From positions 3,671,592 to 3,735,591 of the forward strand of contig CP172536.1 of the NCBI GenBank assembly GCA_044598425.1: 64,000 nt of DNA, given 5' to 3'. Shown piece after piece: positions 25,942 to 35,514 of this stretch; the stretch's first letter is position 1; the number at the start of each line of letters is the position of its first letter. Below the pieces are notes generated by a model. The model did not search any database and was not told where the DNA came from. It worked only from the letters and a program-made list of their open reading frames with translations. This DNA comes from JAEVLT01 sp044598425 (GTDB lineage Bacteria; Bacillota; Bacilli; Bacillales; Cytobacillaceae). Both the position numbers and the translations under genes were made by a program.

Positions 25942-26100
25942 TCATTCGTTCGCCACAACATATACAGCCGTATTTGGGCAAAATTCACAGCTTGTTGATA
26001 AGTTATCCACATCTAATTTTGTTAAAATCGGAAACGTTTCAAAATCATCCACAATTGTGTCCAATGCAAGATCCACATGTTCCTCACAACAATAAATCAT
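25942..26100 (-). CDS. yyzF: CxxH/CxxC protein of the YyzF family
   Basis: A 52-residue protein, MIYCCEEHVDLALDTIVDDF..., with a CEEH motif at the start and CEFC near the end, a candidate metal-binding pair. This is the small CxxH/CxxC family found next to rlmH in Bacillus. The start at 26100 is chosen because the family begins at MIYCC; upstream in-frame starts reach 26193. Its function is unknown. Confidence 0.85.
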   Translation of the reverse strand: MIYCCEEHVDLALDTIVDDFETFPILTKLDVDNLSTSCEFCPNTAVYVVANE

Positions 26101-26264
26101 CGCTTTCGTCTGCCTTTCACTATTAAAATTTATCCTTATTTTAAACCAGTGGGTTGATACACATTCTTGCTGCAGCTTTTCCCATTTTATCATATAGGAA
26201 AAATCGCAACAGATAAAACCTTGTCACGGAAAAAGGCGGAGGATTCTCCCCGCCCTTTGTCACA

Positions 26265-27512
26265 TTAACCTTTACTTTTTTCTTCTGCCAAAGTCACTGT
26301 CGTTTCTTGAAGTTTTCCATTTCGATAAAACTTAACGGTCATTTTATCGCCGACTTTTTTATTCTGATACAAGTGTTTGCGCAGATCAATAACATCATTT
26401 ATCTTTTGACCATCTAACTCCACAATGACATCCAGTTCTTTAAGTCCTGCTCGATCAGCTGGCGAGCCGGGAATCACTTGCCTTAAAGCAACCCCGTAAT
26501 TGACATCATTCGGCAGCTTTAACGCCTGCTGCTGATAATAGGCCGGAATTTCAGCTACTGATTTCAGATCAACTCCCATATACGGCCGCTTCACCGTACC
26601 GTACTTTTCAAGGTCGTTAATAATCGGTTTTGCGGAATTAATCGGAATCGATAATCCAATTCCTTCCACTGCATTCTGGGCAATTTTCATCGAATTGATC
26701 CCGATGACCTGGCCGGCGATATTTATGAGGGCTCCACCGCTGTTGCCGGGGTTAATCGCTGCATCCGTTTGCAAAACTTCTGCCTGCCAATCCATGACAC
26801 CATCCTGGTTAATATCAACAGGAATCGTTCGTTTTAAACCAGAAATAATCCCTTTTGTGACAGAGCCGGAAAAGGTTGGACCGAGCGGATTTCCAATTGC
26901 AATGACTGGTTCACCTATCTTCAGCTTATCGGAGTCACCAAATTCCGCTACTTTTTTCACTTTCGTCCCATCAATCTGCAATACTGCTAAGTCCGTCCAT
27001 ATATCACTTCCCAGTAACTTGGCAGGGAGCTTTGTCCCATCATCTAAGCTGACTTCCAACTTAGTTGCTCCTTGTACCACATGATCGTTTGTCACAACAT
27101 ATGCATAGGTTCCATCGTTTTTATAAATCACACCTGAACCAGTACCCGCTGCTTGTTCACCATTTTGACCATTGCTATTGTCTGACCAGAAATTCGAAGA
27201 TTGAATATTGGTAATCCCAACAACTGCGCCTTTTGCCTTTTGGACAGCTTTTGTCGTATCCGTTTCCACGTCAACGGCAACTTGTCTTTGGACAATTTCA
27301 TTTTTATTTCCGTTAGTTAGATTGTTTTGCCCGGTCGTATTTCCCGGCTGGATGCTATATGGCAGCATGCCGCGTTCAGCCAATGATGGAATGGCAAAGA
27401 TCACTAGGATAGCGCCCAGAATAGCACCAACCAAACTTGCTAAAAAATAACCGCTTTTTTTCCTAGGTTGTTCTTTATAGCGTGACTCTGCATCATCGTC
27501 GTAATAACCCAA
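26265..27512 (-). CDS. htrC: HtrA-type membrane-anchored serine protease
   Basis: A 415-residue trypsin-like protease. A short cytoplasmic tail is followed by one membrane segment (about 21-43), a linker, and the protease domain with His144 (TNDHVV), Asp174 (TDLAVL) and Ser258 (GNSGG). A PDZ domain at about 310-405 recognises unfolded substrates. It is the last gene of the wal locus in Bacillus (YycK/YyxA). It acts on the outer face of the membrane in protein quality control. The 453-base gap before walJ suggests its own promoter. Confidence 0.95.
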   Translation of the reverse strand: MGYYDDDAESRYKEQPRKKSGYFLASLVGAILGAILVIFAIPSLAERGMLPYSIQPGNTTGQNNLTNGNKNEIVQRQVAVDVETDTTKAVQKAKGAVVGITNIQSSNFWSDNSNGQNGEQAAGTGSGVIYKNDGTYAYVVTNDHVVQGATKLEVSLDDGTKLPAKLLGSDIWTDLAVLQIDGTKVKKVAEFGDSDKLKIGEPVIAIGNPLGPTFSGSVTKGIISGLKRTIPVDINQDGVMDWQAEVLQTDAAINPGNSGGALINIAGQVIGINSMKIAQNAVEGIGLSIPINSAKPIINDLEKYGTVKRPYMGVDLKSVAEIPAYYQQQALKLPNDVNYGVALRQVIPGSPADRAGLKELDVIVELDGQKINDVIDLRKHLYQNKKVGDKMTVKFYRNGKLQETTVTLAEEKSKG

Positions 27513-27674
27513 TTACACCATTCCTCTCTCCAAAAAAATAAACTCTTGTCATTATTTTGGCTTTCTCGAAATAATTATACTCTATCCTTTTTAAATTTCT
27601 AAATAATTGCAACAAGTTATGAAAATCTTCCAACTTTGTTCATAATTTGTTCTCAATTATGGGTAAAATAAAAA

Positions 27675-27874
27675 AGCGCAAGCGCCCTTCGGAACAAGCA
27701 ACAACTGCTTGTTTGTGCGAAGCAAATTCACAGAAGCTTTCCTTTGTGCTCATCGGCGTACGGACTGGAGGCCCTTCGACTAAAGATAAAGGAAACACGG
27801 TAAGCGTAGCGAGCCGATGTTGACTTATCGTAGGGAGAAGGACGAAGTACGCTAGCCGATAGGGCGCTTGCGCT
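27675..27874. repeat. About 200-bp repeat element with inverted ends
   Basis: The stretch starts AGCGCAAGCGCCC at 27675 and ends GGGCGCTTGCGCT at 27874, exact complements. Inside are further complementary pieces (AACAAGCA/TGCTTGTT and CATCGGC/GCCGATG). It fills most of the 27513-27965 gap between htrC and walJ. GC-rich repeats with such AAGCGC ends are widely dispersed in Bacillaceae. No gene is visible in it. Confidence 0.7.
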
Positions 27875-27965
27875 AGACCGTTATCGAAGTTCAGATATAA
27901 ATTCTGTGATAATATAAGAAAAGGGTTTCCCTCTTTTTTATTTCCATTATGGAAAATGAATAAAC

Positions 27966-28760
27966 CTACACAGCTGTTAAGGCCGTTGGATTTTTCGCAT
28001 CCGTATCGTATAAATCAAATTGTTCTCCAACGATTAGCCCTCTTGTTTCCAGCGTTTGGGTAACAGACATTCTTGCTAATTCTTTCATATTATTATCAAG
28101 GCTTAAATGGGCAAGATACACCCGCTTTGTATTGTCACCGACCACATCGCTCATTGCGAGAGCTGCGTCCTCGTTGGAGACATGGCCAACATCACTTAAA
28201 ATTCTCCGCTTGATATTCCATGGATAACGTCCCATCCGCAGCATTTGAACATCATGATTTGATTCAAATACGTACATGTCCGCATTGGAGATGATCCCTT
28301 TCATTCGGTCGCTCACATATCCCGTATCGGTAATAAGCACAAGTTTTTTTTCAGAATGGTGGAACACATAAAACATCGGCTCTGCGGCATCATGCGAGAC
28401 GCCAAAGGATTCGATATCAGTAGAGCCGAAACTCATGACCGTCTCCATATTAAAAATAAATTTTTGTCCGGTCGGAATTTCTCCTATGAGACCCTCCATC
28501 GCCTGCCACGTTTTTTGATTTGCATAAATCGGCAAGTTGTATTTGCGGGCAATAACACCAAGTCCTTTAATATGATCGCTATGCTCATGGGTAACAAAAA
28601 CACCGGAAAGCTCGCTCATATCCCGGTCAATTTTTTGAAAAAGAGCCTCCATTTGTTTACCGCTTAGGCCGGCATCAACAAGAAAGGAATGTTGTCCATC
28701 CTCAACGTAAATCGCATTGCCCGTACTGCCGCTTGCAAGAACACTGAACTGCAAAGACAT
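27966..28760 (-). CDS. walJ: Metallo-beta-lactamase-fold protein WalJ (YycJ)
   Basis: A 264-residue MBL-fold hydrolase with VTHEHSDHIKGLG (the HxHxDH metal site), ITDTGYVSD and LAHLSLDNN. YycJ proteins act as DNA exonucleases linked to mismatch repair and cell-cycle coordination in Gram-positive bacteria. It starts 6 bases after the walI stop and is cotranscribed with walRKHI. Confidence 0.95.
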   Translation of the reverse strand: MSLQFSVLASGSTGNAIYVEDGQHSFLVDAGLSGKQMEALFQKIDRDMSELSGVFVTHEHSDHIKGLGVIARKYNLPIYANQKTWQAMEGLIGEIPTGQKFIFNMETVMSFGSTDIESFGVSHDAAEPMFYVFHHSEKKLVLITDTGYVSDRMKGIISNADMYVFESNHDVQMLRMGRYPWNIKRRILSDVGHVSNEDAALAMSDVVGDNTKRVYLAHLSLDNNMKELARMSVTQTLETRGLIVGEQFDLYDTDAKNPTALTAV

Positions 28761-28766
28761 TCATTT

Positions 28767-29561
28767 TCACTCCACTACCTTATTTTCATCGCTGTTAAAG
28801 TCAATAATCTGCCCCTCGAAGGCATTTACAAATAAATCTTCTTTATCATTGACAACAATATGCCAAGTCGGTGCCAGCACTTGTGAGGCCGCAAGCTGGA
28901 TTAGTGTTGCATATCCAAGCTCCACCTTCGTTATTTTGCTCTTTGGCTTCAGCATTCCTTTTTGATGAAGGGTTTCAATTGCTTTTAACGGCGGGAGAAT
29001 ATCCTGCTTAGCTGTCAACTTTTCGATCCCCTCTAGATATGTTTGCTCATAAGAATAAATTTGATTATCCTTATTTACATAAAAGGTAATCATCCCGCTG
29101 ATATTGTGATAAAAGGTGTCACCCTCGTATTGCTGCAAATACGTAATCGTGCTTTTTTTATCATTTTTTTCCCAATACTTATAATGTTCACTGTATAGAA
29201 CATTTTCTTTTAAAAATGAAGCCATACTTGCTTCTTCAAATTTTGAATTTAACTGAATCGGTTTATCCAATGTTGATTCAAGTGTTGTTCCATCTTTCAA
29301 ATAAACAGTTTGTCCTTTTAATTTGGCCATTTCTTCTTTTGTAAAAGCTCTCGGCTTCGCGCTAATGTACTGATCCTTAATCGGTGTCTTCGGAAGCTCG
29401 ACATAATGAATTTCATCGGCTTTTAACTTGTCCTCAAACGATGTCTCGGTAATCAATTCATATTTATTTGCATCGCGAATTTTTATAAATTGATAGAAGA
29501 GGTACACATCTAAAATCAAAAAGGTCACGATAAAGATGGTCTTGATTTTACTCCAATCCAT
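28767..29561 (-). CDS. walI: WalK regulator WalI (YycI)
   Basis: A 264-residue protein with a single N-terminal membrane anchor (IKTIFIVTFLILDVYLFYQF) and an extracytoplasmic YycI domain. With WalH it forms a membrane complex that restrains WalK kinase activity. The start overlaps the walH stop by 14 bases, as usual for the operon. Confidence 0.94.
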   Translation of the reverse strand: MDWSKIKTIFIVTFLILDVYLFYQFIKIRDANKYELITETSFEDKLKADEIHYVELPKTPIKDQYISAKPRAFTKEEMAKLKGQTVYLKDGTTLESTLDKPIQLNSKFEEASMASFLKENVLYSEHYKYWEKNDKKSTITYLQQYEGDTFYHNISGMITFYVNKDNQIYSYEQTYLEGIEKLTAKQDILPPLKAIETLHQKGMLKPKSKITKVELGYATLIQLAASQVLAPTWHIVVNDKEDLFVNAFEGQIIDFNSDENKVVE

Positions 29562-30876
29562 TCGTCACACCTCCCAGATCTTCTAACGTAATTTCGCTCC
29601 AGGTTTTATCATACAGGTAAAACCACGCGGGCTCTAGGAGGATGAGTTTTGACGTTTTAGAATCCCGTTCCATTTTGTATCCTAAGACGATTTTTTCAAG
29701 AAGCTCAGGCTTGATGCCTTTTTTACTTAATAAATAATTTAAAGCTGCACGGCCCGAAGGAAATTTAATTTTCTTCATCTCCGTTTTAAGGGGAAGTTCT
29801 AAAGAAATATTTGGCCGGACATATTTATTAATTTCCGTCCGCCCCCATGTTTCATTGATCTCTGACATGCCGCTGTCATTAAAAACCGGGTAGCCATCGT
29901 CACTATACAGTCGGAATGTCACCTTATGCTGCAGCTCATCTTTTCCAACATATCGGTACGAATCTGTCCAGCCGCCATGCTCATTGACAAAGTCAATGCT
30001 GCGCTTCACTAAATCATTCGTGGTTTCCGAAAAATCACTGTCGACGGTTGGATTCACATAAAGTAGCATATTTCGATCATAGTTGATGTTCATTTTACTT
30101 GAACCATTCGTAAATTCTTCGCCTTGCGGTACAAAGCTTTTTTGCACAAAGCTTGGATCATTAAAGAGTGCTTCCTTAAATTCATCGGAATTCAGCGTTA
30201 CAGGCAAATATTTATATTCCATCATTTCCAACTCATTTTCAGGCAAGAAAAATGTCTGCTTATTGGCCGCATTATAAGCAAAATAGTGTGGATATTGCCA
30301 TGCCACTTTATAAAAATCCCGAGTAAAGTCATTTAAAAAAGTTAACGATATACGGCTTGTATAAACTTGTTCATTACTGGTCGATACAAAATAAACGATC
30401 CCATTATCTTTTTCAGGATTTTCCACATTCACAATAATTTTATCGAAATTAAACGAAGGCAACTTTTTCTCTTCAAAACGAAGGACATTTCGATAAAGAT
30501 TGATCGGAACATCGGTTGGAAAAACAATTTCCACATTGCCATTGGCGTGCGTTAAGTCATTGATATTTCCAATTCGATCGGTATCGTTTCGAACATCATA
30601 GAAAACCCATCTGCTTAACTCTTTCGTCAGCTTATCCAGCTCAAAAGGATTTACAGTCCCGAAATGTTCGCCCTTTATATGGTACAACGCCAGATCCGGG
30701 CGGACAATTTTTTTAACATCTTGTTTTTGACTCAATGTGACCTGAGCGACATAATTACTGTTTTCGATTGTGTCATAATTTGGCTGATACGTCCATAGGT
30801 TCCATGTTAAAAATATACTGAGCAAGACTAACATAGTTAACACAATCGATTTGATTTTTTCATATCTCATGACCAT
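29548..30876 (-). CDS. walH: WalK regulator WalH (YycH)
   Basis: A 442-residue protein: one N-terminal membrane segment (IKSIVLTMLVLLSIFLTWNLW) and a large extracytoplasmic YycH domain. It holds WalK in check together with WalI. Two starts, at 30876 and 30870, both overlap the walK stop (ATGGTCATGA), so translation is coupled. Confidence 0.94.
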   Translation of the reverse strand: MVMRYEKIKSIVLTMLVLLSIFLTWNLWTYQPNYDTIENSNYVAQVTLSQKQDVKKIVRPDLALYHIKGEHFGTVNPFELDKLTKELSRWVFYDVRNDTDRIGNINDLTHANGNVEIVFPTDVPINLYRNVLRFEEKKLPSFNFDKIIVNVENPEKDNGIVYFVSTSNEQVYTSRISLTFLNDFTRDFYKVAWQYPHYFAYNAANKQTFFLPENELEMMEYKYLPVTLNSDEFKEALFNDPSFVQKSFVPQGEEFTNGSSKMNINYDRNMLLYVNPTVDSDFSETTNDLVKRSIDFVNEHGGWTDSYRYVGKDELQHKVTFRLYSDDGYPVFNDSGMSEINETWGRTEINKYVRPNISLELPLKTEMKKIKFPSGRAALNYLLSKKGIKPELLEKIVLGYKMERDSKTSKLILLEPAWFYLYDKTWSEITLEDLGGVTNGLE

Positions 30877-32693
30877 TCATCCTCTTCTGAATGCTCATAT
30901 GGAAGAGAGAAGGAAATTTCTGTTCCTTTTCCTTCTTCACTTGTTGCCCAGATGCTACCCCCGTGCGCATGAACCATTTCTTTAGCAATGGCAAGACCTA
31001 AACCGGTTCCTCCTAATTTACGCGACCTTGCTTTATCGACTCGATAAAAACGTTCAAAAATCTTGCCGATATTCTCTTTTGGAATTCCCATCCCTTGATC
31101 GGTGATACTTACAATCACTTTATCTTCCTCTTCCTTTATGGAGAACGTAATTTGTCCGCCTTCAGGTGAATATTTAATGGCATTTGAAATAATATTGTAT
31201 AACACTTGAGTAATTTTATCTTCATCAATTTCCAAAAGGATGGAGTGATTGGGAAGATCCCTCTTAAATGTGACATTTTGCTCTTTCGTCATTTCAAACC
31301 GGTCAATAATTTGATGGAAAAAATCGACAAAATTCACCCATTCTTTCGTAAGCTTGTAATCAGTGCTATCCATCTTTGAAAGCTGAAGAAGATCATTCAC
31401 AAGGCGGATCATTCGCTCTGTTTCCGTTCTCGTTACATCAAGGAAAGTTGGCGCTATTTCTTCATCTTTCCAAGCACCATCGGCTAATGCCTCCAAATAA
31501 CTGCGCATTGTCGTCAACGGTGTCCGCAGTTCATGAGAAACATTTGCGACAAATTCCCGTCTCTCCATATTGATTTTTTCCTGTTCGGTAATATCATGCA
31601 AAACGGTGATTAACCCGTTGACAAACCCTGTTTCTTTTTGAATAACAGAAAGGTTTGCACGCAAAATATACGGCTTGTTTTTCGTGCTGTAATCCAAAAT
31701 GAGCGAATCCTTTTCTTCTATTAAATCTTCAAAGGTATATTGATCACTTAAACCGAGCAGCGTCACAATCGGCTGGGACAGCACTGTTTCACGTGAAACA
31801 TCCAGCATTTCCGCTGCAGGGTCATTGATTAAAATAACCCGTCCTTTTCGGTCTGTTGCGATCACTCCATCCGTCATGTACGAGAGAACCGATGAAAGCT
31901 TTCTTCGTTCCCCCTCCGTCATCGCCTGTGCCTCTTGAAGTTTTTTAGTTAAATTATTAAAAGTAATCGCAAGCGTGCCAATTTCATCAAATCCATATAC
32001 TTTTACTTTCCTTGAAAAATTTCCTTTTGTCATGGCTAAAGCTTGCTTTTTCATATCGGCGATCGGCCTTGTAATCGTTTGAGCTAGTAAAATGCCCAAA
32101 ACGGCTGTAATAGACAGGGCAATCGCCGTTCCCGTGGCAAAAATACGATTGATTGTTTTCATCTGTTCAAACACATTTTCAATTTTGGCAATAACGTAGA
32201 TCGCACCAATTACTTTCTTGCCCGATTTTATTGGAGTTGACAATACCCAAAGCCGGTGGCCCGTTTGGGGGTCAATTAAAATGCTGCTTTGGTCTTCTTC
32301 TAAAATAATGGACTGTTTTATCCTCAATTCAGTCGTTCGGGAACCAACGAGACCTTGATTATTGGGTGCAGATGTCCCGAGAATTTTAAGTGATCTGGCA
32401 TCAATTACCCGTACTTCCGAAATATCGACCGCTGAGAAATCTTTAAGAACTTTCTTTATATCTTCTTCCAGCGTTGGGTCATCAGCTGTTCGCTGCTTCT
32501 GCATTTCTTCGACAACATTGTAAGCAAGCAAGTTAACCCGTGCTTTTAATGATGTCTGAAAGTTTGTCCGCAATGTTTCCTCAAGCTGCTTAACAAAATA
32601 TACCCCAATGATTTGCATCGCGACCAAAAGAAGCAAAACATATATGATAACAAATTTCACATGAATCGAGCGAAAGAATCCTACTCTTCTCAT
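30867..32693 (-). CDS. walK: Sensor histidine kinase WalK (YycG)
   Basis: A 608-residue essential kinase that controls cell-wall metabolism. It has a membrane segment at 11-33, an extracytoplasmic sensor domain (34-180), a second membrane segment (183-205), HAMP (about 206-258), PAS (about 262-375), HisKA with phospho-acceptor His387 (NVSHELRTP), and HATPase (NAIKYSPEGG, DQGMGIP, GGTGLGL). It starts 5 bases after the walR stop. A perfect parS site lies in its coding sequence at 31785-31800. Confidence 0.97.
   Translation of the reverse strand: MRRVGFFRSIHVKFVIIYVLLLLVAMQIIGVYFVKQLEETLRTNFQTSLKARVNLLAYNVVEEMQKQRTADDPTLEEDIKKVLKDFSAVDISEVRVIDARSLKILGTSAPNNQGLVGSRTTELRIKQSIILEEDQSSILIDPQTGHRLWVLSTPIKSGKKVIGAIYVIAKIENVFEQMKTINRIFATGTAIALSITAVLGILLAQTITRPIADMKKQALAMTKGNFSRKVKVYGFDEIGTLAITFNNLTKKLQEAQAMTEGERRKLSSVLSYMTDGVIATDRKGRVILINDPAAEMLDVSRETVLSQPIVTLLGLSDQYTFEDLIEEKDSLILDYSTKNKPYILRANLSVIQKETGFVNGLITVLHDITEQEKINMERREFVANVSHELRTPLTTMRSYLEALADGAWKDEEIAPTFLDVTRTETERMIRLVNDLLQLSKMDSTDYKLTKEWVNFVDFFHQIIDRFEMTKEQNVTFKRDLPNHSILLEIDEDKITQVLYNIISNAIKYSPEGGQITFSIKEEEDKVIVSITDQGMGIPKENIGKIFERFYRVDKARSRKLGGTGLGLAIAKEMVHAHGGSIWATSEEGKGTEISFSLPYEHSEEDEWS
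31785..31800. other. parS site inside walK
   Basis: TGTTTCACGTGAAACA, an exact match to the Bacillus parS 16-mer bound by Spo0J (ParB). It encodes part of the PAS region of WalK (DVSRETVL) and adds a ParB loading point about 22 kb from the one in spo0J. Confidence 0.93.
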
Positions 32694-32698
32694 TCAAT

Positions 32699-33409
32699 TT
32701 ACTCCTGTTCAGGATTGCGCAAATAGTATCCAACCCCGCGCCGCGTTACAATCCATGCTGGGTGGCTTGGGCTATCTTCGATTTTTTCCCGCAGTCTTCT
32801 TACCGTTACGTCAACGGTTCGCACATCGCCAAAATAATCGTAGCCCCAAACGGTTTGCAGTAAATGTTCCCTTGTCATCACTTGGCCAATATGCTTCGCT
32901 AAATAATGAAGTAATTCAAATTCACGATGGGTTAATTCGATGATTTCTCCCCGTTTTGATACGACATAGGCATCTGGATGGATCACAAGGGATCCAATTT
33001 CGATTTCATTTGTATCTTCTTCAGGGATTGCTTGGGTGGCGAGCTGCTGGTGGCGCCGCAGGTTAGCTTTGACCCTTGCAATTAATTCCCTTGTGCTAAA
33101 AGGTTTTGTCACGTAATCATCTGCACCGAGCTCTAAACCGAGAACCTTATCAATTTCCGAATCCTTCGCGGTCAGCATAATAATTGGCATTTCATACTTT
33201 TTCCGAACTTCACGGCATACCTCCATGCCATCACGCAATGGAAGCATGATGTCGAGTAAAATCAAATCAGGCTGGACTTCGTCGACCATCGAAATGGCTT
33301 CATTGCCATCATAAGCACAATACACATCAAATCCTTCTTTTTTTAAATTAAATTGCAAAATATCTGCAATCGGTTTTTCATCGTCTACAACAAGAATTTT
33401 TTTCTCCAT
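32699..33409 (-). CDS. walR: Response regulator WalR (YycF)
   Basis: A 236-residue OmpR-type regulator. The receiver domain has Asp9-Asp10, phospho-acceptor Asp53 (LLDIMLP) and Lys in VTKPF. The C-terminal winged helix has ELTHREFELLHYLAKHIGQVMTREHLLQTVWGYDYFGDVRTVDV. It controls autolysin and wall genes. AAAGGAG lies before the ATG. It is the first gene of walRKHIJ. Confidence 0.97.
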   Translation of the reverse strand: MEKKILVVDDEKPIADILQFNLKKEGFDVYCAYDGNEAISMVDEVQPDLILLDIMLPLRDGMEVCREVRKKYEMPIIMLTAKDSEIDKVLGLELGADDYVTKPFSTRELIARVKANLRRHQQLATQAIPEEDTNEIEIGSLVIHPDAYVVSKRGEIIELTHREFELLHYLAKHIGQVMTREHLLQTVWGYDYFGDVRTVDVTVRRLREKIEDSPSHPAWIVTRRGVGYYLRNPEQE

Positions 33410-33552
33410 ACTTTGGCTCCTTTCATTAACGGCTTTCTATTTGTTAGATTATTCGCTTCGTCTTAAAAGTTTTTAACTATTTTTTCTCTATTTCACTTTA
33501 CCATGTTATTTGCCGTAATTCATCTCTTAACAACAATTGTCAACAGAGGGTG

Positions 33553-33578
33553 AAAAAAGCCTCTAGTAAAAACTAGAG
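33553..33578 (-). terminator. Terminator of the M23 peptidase gene
   Basis: The stem CTCTAG (33561-33566) and CTAGAG (33573-33578) is followed on the minus strand by GC and six T. It separates the peptidase gene from walR. Confidence 0.75.
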
Positions 33579-33581
33579 ACT

Positions 33582-35048
33582 TTACATACTAACGTAGTTT
33601 AATGGATTTTGCAGCTGGCCATTTTTATATAATTCAAAATGAAGGTGTACTCCAGTAGCGTCTCCACTAGCTCCCATAATTCCGATGGCGGAGCCTTTAC
33701 CGACAATTTGACCAGGGCGGACGCTAATCGAGGCCATATGGGCATACACGGTTCGAAATCCGTTTCCATGATCGATCACCACTTTGTTTCCATATCCGCC
33801 ATCCCAGCCAGCAGAAACAATGACGCCATTATCAGCTGCTTTAATTGTGCGGTTGCTTGGTCTGGCGATATCAATCCCTTTATGAAACTTATTCCAGCGA
33901 ACCCCTTGTTGACTTGAAATATAGCCTCCAACAGTTGGCCAAGTAAAGCTTCCTTCACCGCGGGAAGGAATCACTTTTGTCCCCTTAATGACAACTTGAT
34001 TTACCGGCTGCTTTAGAACATTTTGATTGATTATATTCTTCGTTACAGCTACTCCATTTTGTTCCGTTATTTTATAAGTAACATCTTGGAGCCCATTCTG
34101 CCCTTCTTGTTTAACCTTCGTTTCGCCCTTTGGAAGCATTGGGTCTTCAATGACCTCATTTTGATATGGAATGGGTTCTTGTTGATTCACTTCTTTTTCG
34201 ACAATAACATCAAGGTACGATTTAGGAACCGTTATATTGATTTCCTGGTCAATTTTTAAGACTGAGTTTTCGTTTAAACCAGGATTAATTGCAAGTAATT
34301 CCGCTAATTTTAATTGATGATTATTTGCAATGGATCCAAGTACATCCCCGTCTTTAACCTTATATTTTTGTTCTTCTAACGTTCCCTTTTGTAAAAAAGC
34401 TACGGCATTATCGATTGGTAAAATTTTTTCTGGTGCTACTTTTGTATTTTCCAATGAAACGTTTTTGGATAAACGGACGTCTAATAAACGTGTTTCATTT
34501 TCTTTAAGCGGAGGCAAGGCCTGTGATGCGCTTGTTCTAGTTTCTAATTCTTTTAACTGGTCCTCCGTGACATATTGAAGTTTGAGCTTTTTCATAACTT
34601 CCGCCGCATTGTTTTGATTATCAAGGTAGACGACTGGCTTTCCATCAATGATGACAGCGGATGCCTGCGCTTGCAGAAGAGAGTTTTCTAGGTTTTCGAT
34701 TGTATTTTCATTATTCGCTGTGGATCGGAATACTTGCTCTGGTATGTATTTAAGTTGTGAAGAAAGTTGAAGGTTGATGTCGTTGCGGGATTCTTCCAAG
34801 TTATTCAATTTTTCTTCAACTGCTTTTTTGATTAGTTTTTTATCAGAAGCTGTACCCATAAATGTATCGTTTAGATAAACATAGTAGATGGTCGTTAAAT
34901 TTGAAGCGCTTGCATTGGCAACTGGACCATTGCTAAAAATAAGCGATGATGCTGCTACCGCAGTGATAATGGCAGTTTTCATGCCCACTTTCTTTAAAGG
35001 TTTGTTGTTGCCCGTTAGATTGGACATTCTTTGTTTTTGAAACGTCAT
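33582..35048 (-). CDS. Secreted M23 peptidase with LysM and G5 domains
   Basis: A 488-residue cell-wall endopeptidase. It has an N-terminal membrane/signal segment (KTAIITAVAASSLIFSNGPVANASA), a mixed alpha/beta middle, LysM (YKVKDGDVLGSIANNHQL), G5 (about 290-365) and M23 at the C-terminus with metal ligands in HKGIDIA and HLHFELY. It presumably cuts peptide cross-links. The ATG at 35048 with GGGAGG six bases before is preferred to 35084. Its position beside walR and a near-consensus WalR box (TGTAAC-N5-TGTATA at 35170-35186) suggest WalR control; the latter is weak. Confidence 0.9.
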   Translation of the reverse strand: MTFQKQRMSNLTGNNKPLKKVGMKTAIITAVAASSLIFSNGPVANASASNLTTIYYVYLNDTFMGTASDKKLIKKAVEEKLNNLEESRNDINLQLSSQLKYIPEQVFRSTANNENTIENLENSLLQAQASAVIIDGKPVVYLDNQNNAAEVMKKLKLQYVTEDQLKELETRTSASQALPPLKENETRLLDVRLSKNVSLENTKVAPEKILPIDNAVAFLQKGTLEEQKYKVKDGDVLGSIANNHQLKLAELLAINPGLNENSVLKIDQEINITVPKSYLDVIVEKEVNQQEPIPYQNEVIEDPMLPKGETKVKQEGQNGLQDVTYKITEQNGVAVTKNIINQNVLKQPVNQVVIKGTKVIPSRGEGSFTWPTVGGYISSQQGVRWNKFHKGIDIARPSNRTIKAADNGVIVSAGWDGGYGNKVVIDHGNGFRTVYAHMASISVRPGQIVGKGSAIGIMGASGDATGVHLHFELYKNGQLQNPLNYVSM

Positions 35049-35404
35049 ACTGATCCTCCCTAAGATACGGAACAAATCTTTCAAACTAGTTCTATTGGTC
35101 TATTAATCAATTTTTTCACCTTTTTACTTTACCATAGATAAAGCAAAAAAGATTAAAAGCCTTTGTAATGTAACAAAAATGTATAATAGCTGACATTTTA
35201 TGTCGTTTGTTGGTAAATTATAGAACGATTGTATAGGCTGTTTTTCACTGCCTTATAAGGAAAATTCTTATTAAACCTTGTGAAATCAGGGATTTATTGT
35301 AGGATTATTACTTTAGTGAAAAATAGGACAAGTTTCGTGTTTTTTTGCAAAAATTGGTTTAAATTTTACACTAACATTACGAAAGTAACTTTGATGGAGA
35401 GAGA

Positions 35405-35438
35405 AAAAAGGAGTTTGCGATCGCAAACTCCTTTTTTA
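35405..35438. terminator. Bidirectional terminator of the tRNA cluster
   Basis: A perfect palindrome AAAGGAGTTTGCGA / TCGCAAACTCCTTT flanked by A and T runs, directly after the tRNA-Phe 3' end on the minus strand. The stretch 35049-35404 upstream of the M23 gene shows no gene. Confidence 0.9.
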
Positions 35439-35441
35439 GGA

Positions 35442-35514
35442 TGGCTCGGGACGGAATCGAACCGCCGACACAAGGATTTTCAGTCCTTTGCTCTACCGAC
35501 TGAGCTACCGAGCC
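35442..35514 (-). tRNA. tRNA-Phe (GAA)
   Basis: A 73-nt cloverleaf: acceptor GGCTCGG paired with CCGAGCC, D-arm AGCTCAGTCGGTAGAGC, anticodon loop CTGAAAA (GAA), T-arm CGGTTCGATTCCG. CCA is not encoded. It is the last tRNA of the cluster, followed by the terminator at 35405-35438. Its first 27 nt recur three times upstream in the 147-bp repeats. Confidence 0.97.

Noticed and set aside
33410..33552. SigA promoter of walR from TTGACA on the minus strand (33543-33538)
   Set aside because: No acceptable -10 at 16-18 bases; the promoter could not be placed with confidence.
35170..35186. WalR box upstream of the M23 peptidase gene
   Set aside because: The second half-site (TGTATA) breaks the TGTWAH rule and the box is on the opposite strand; kept only as a remark.
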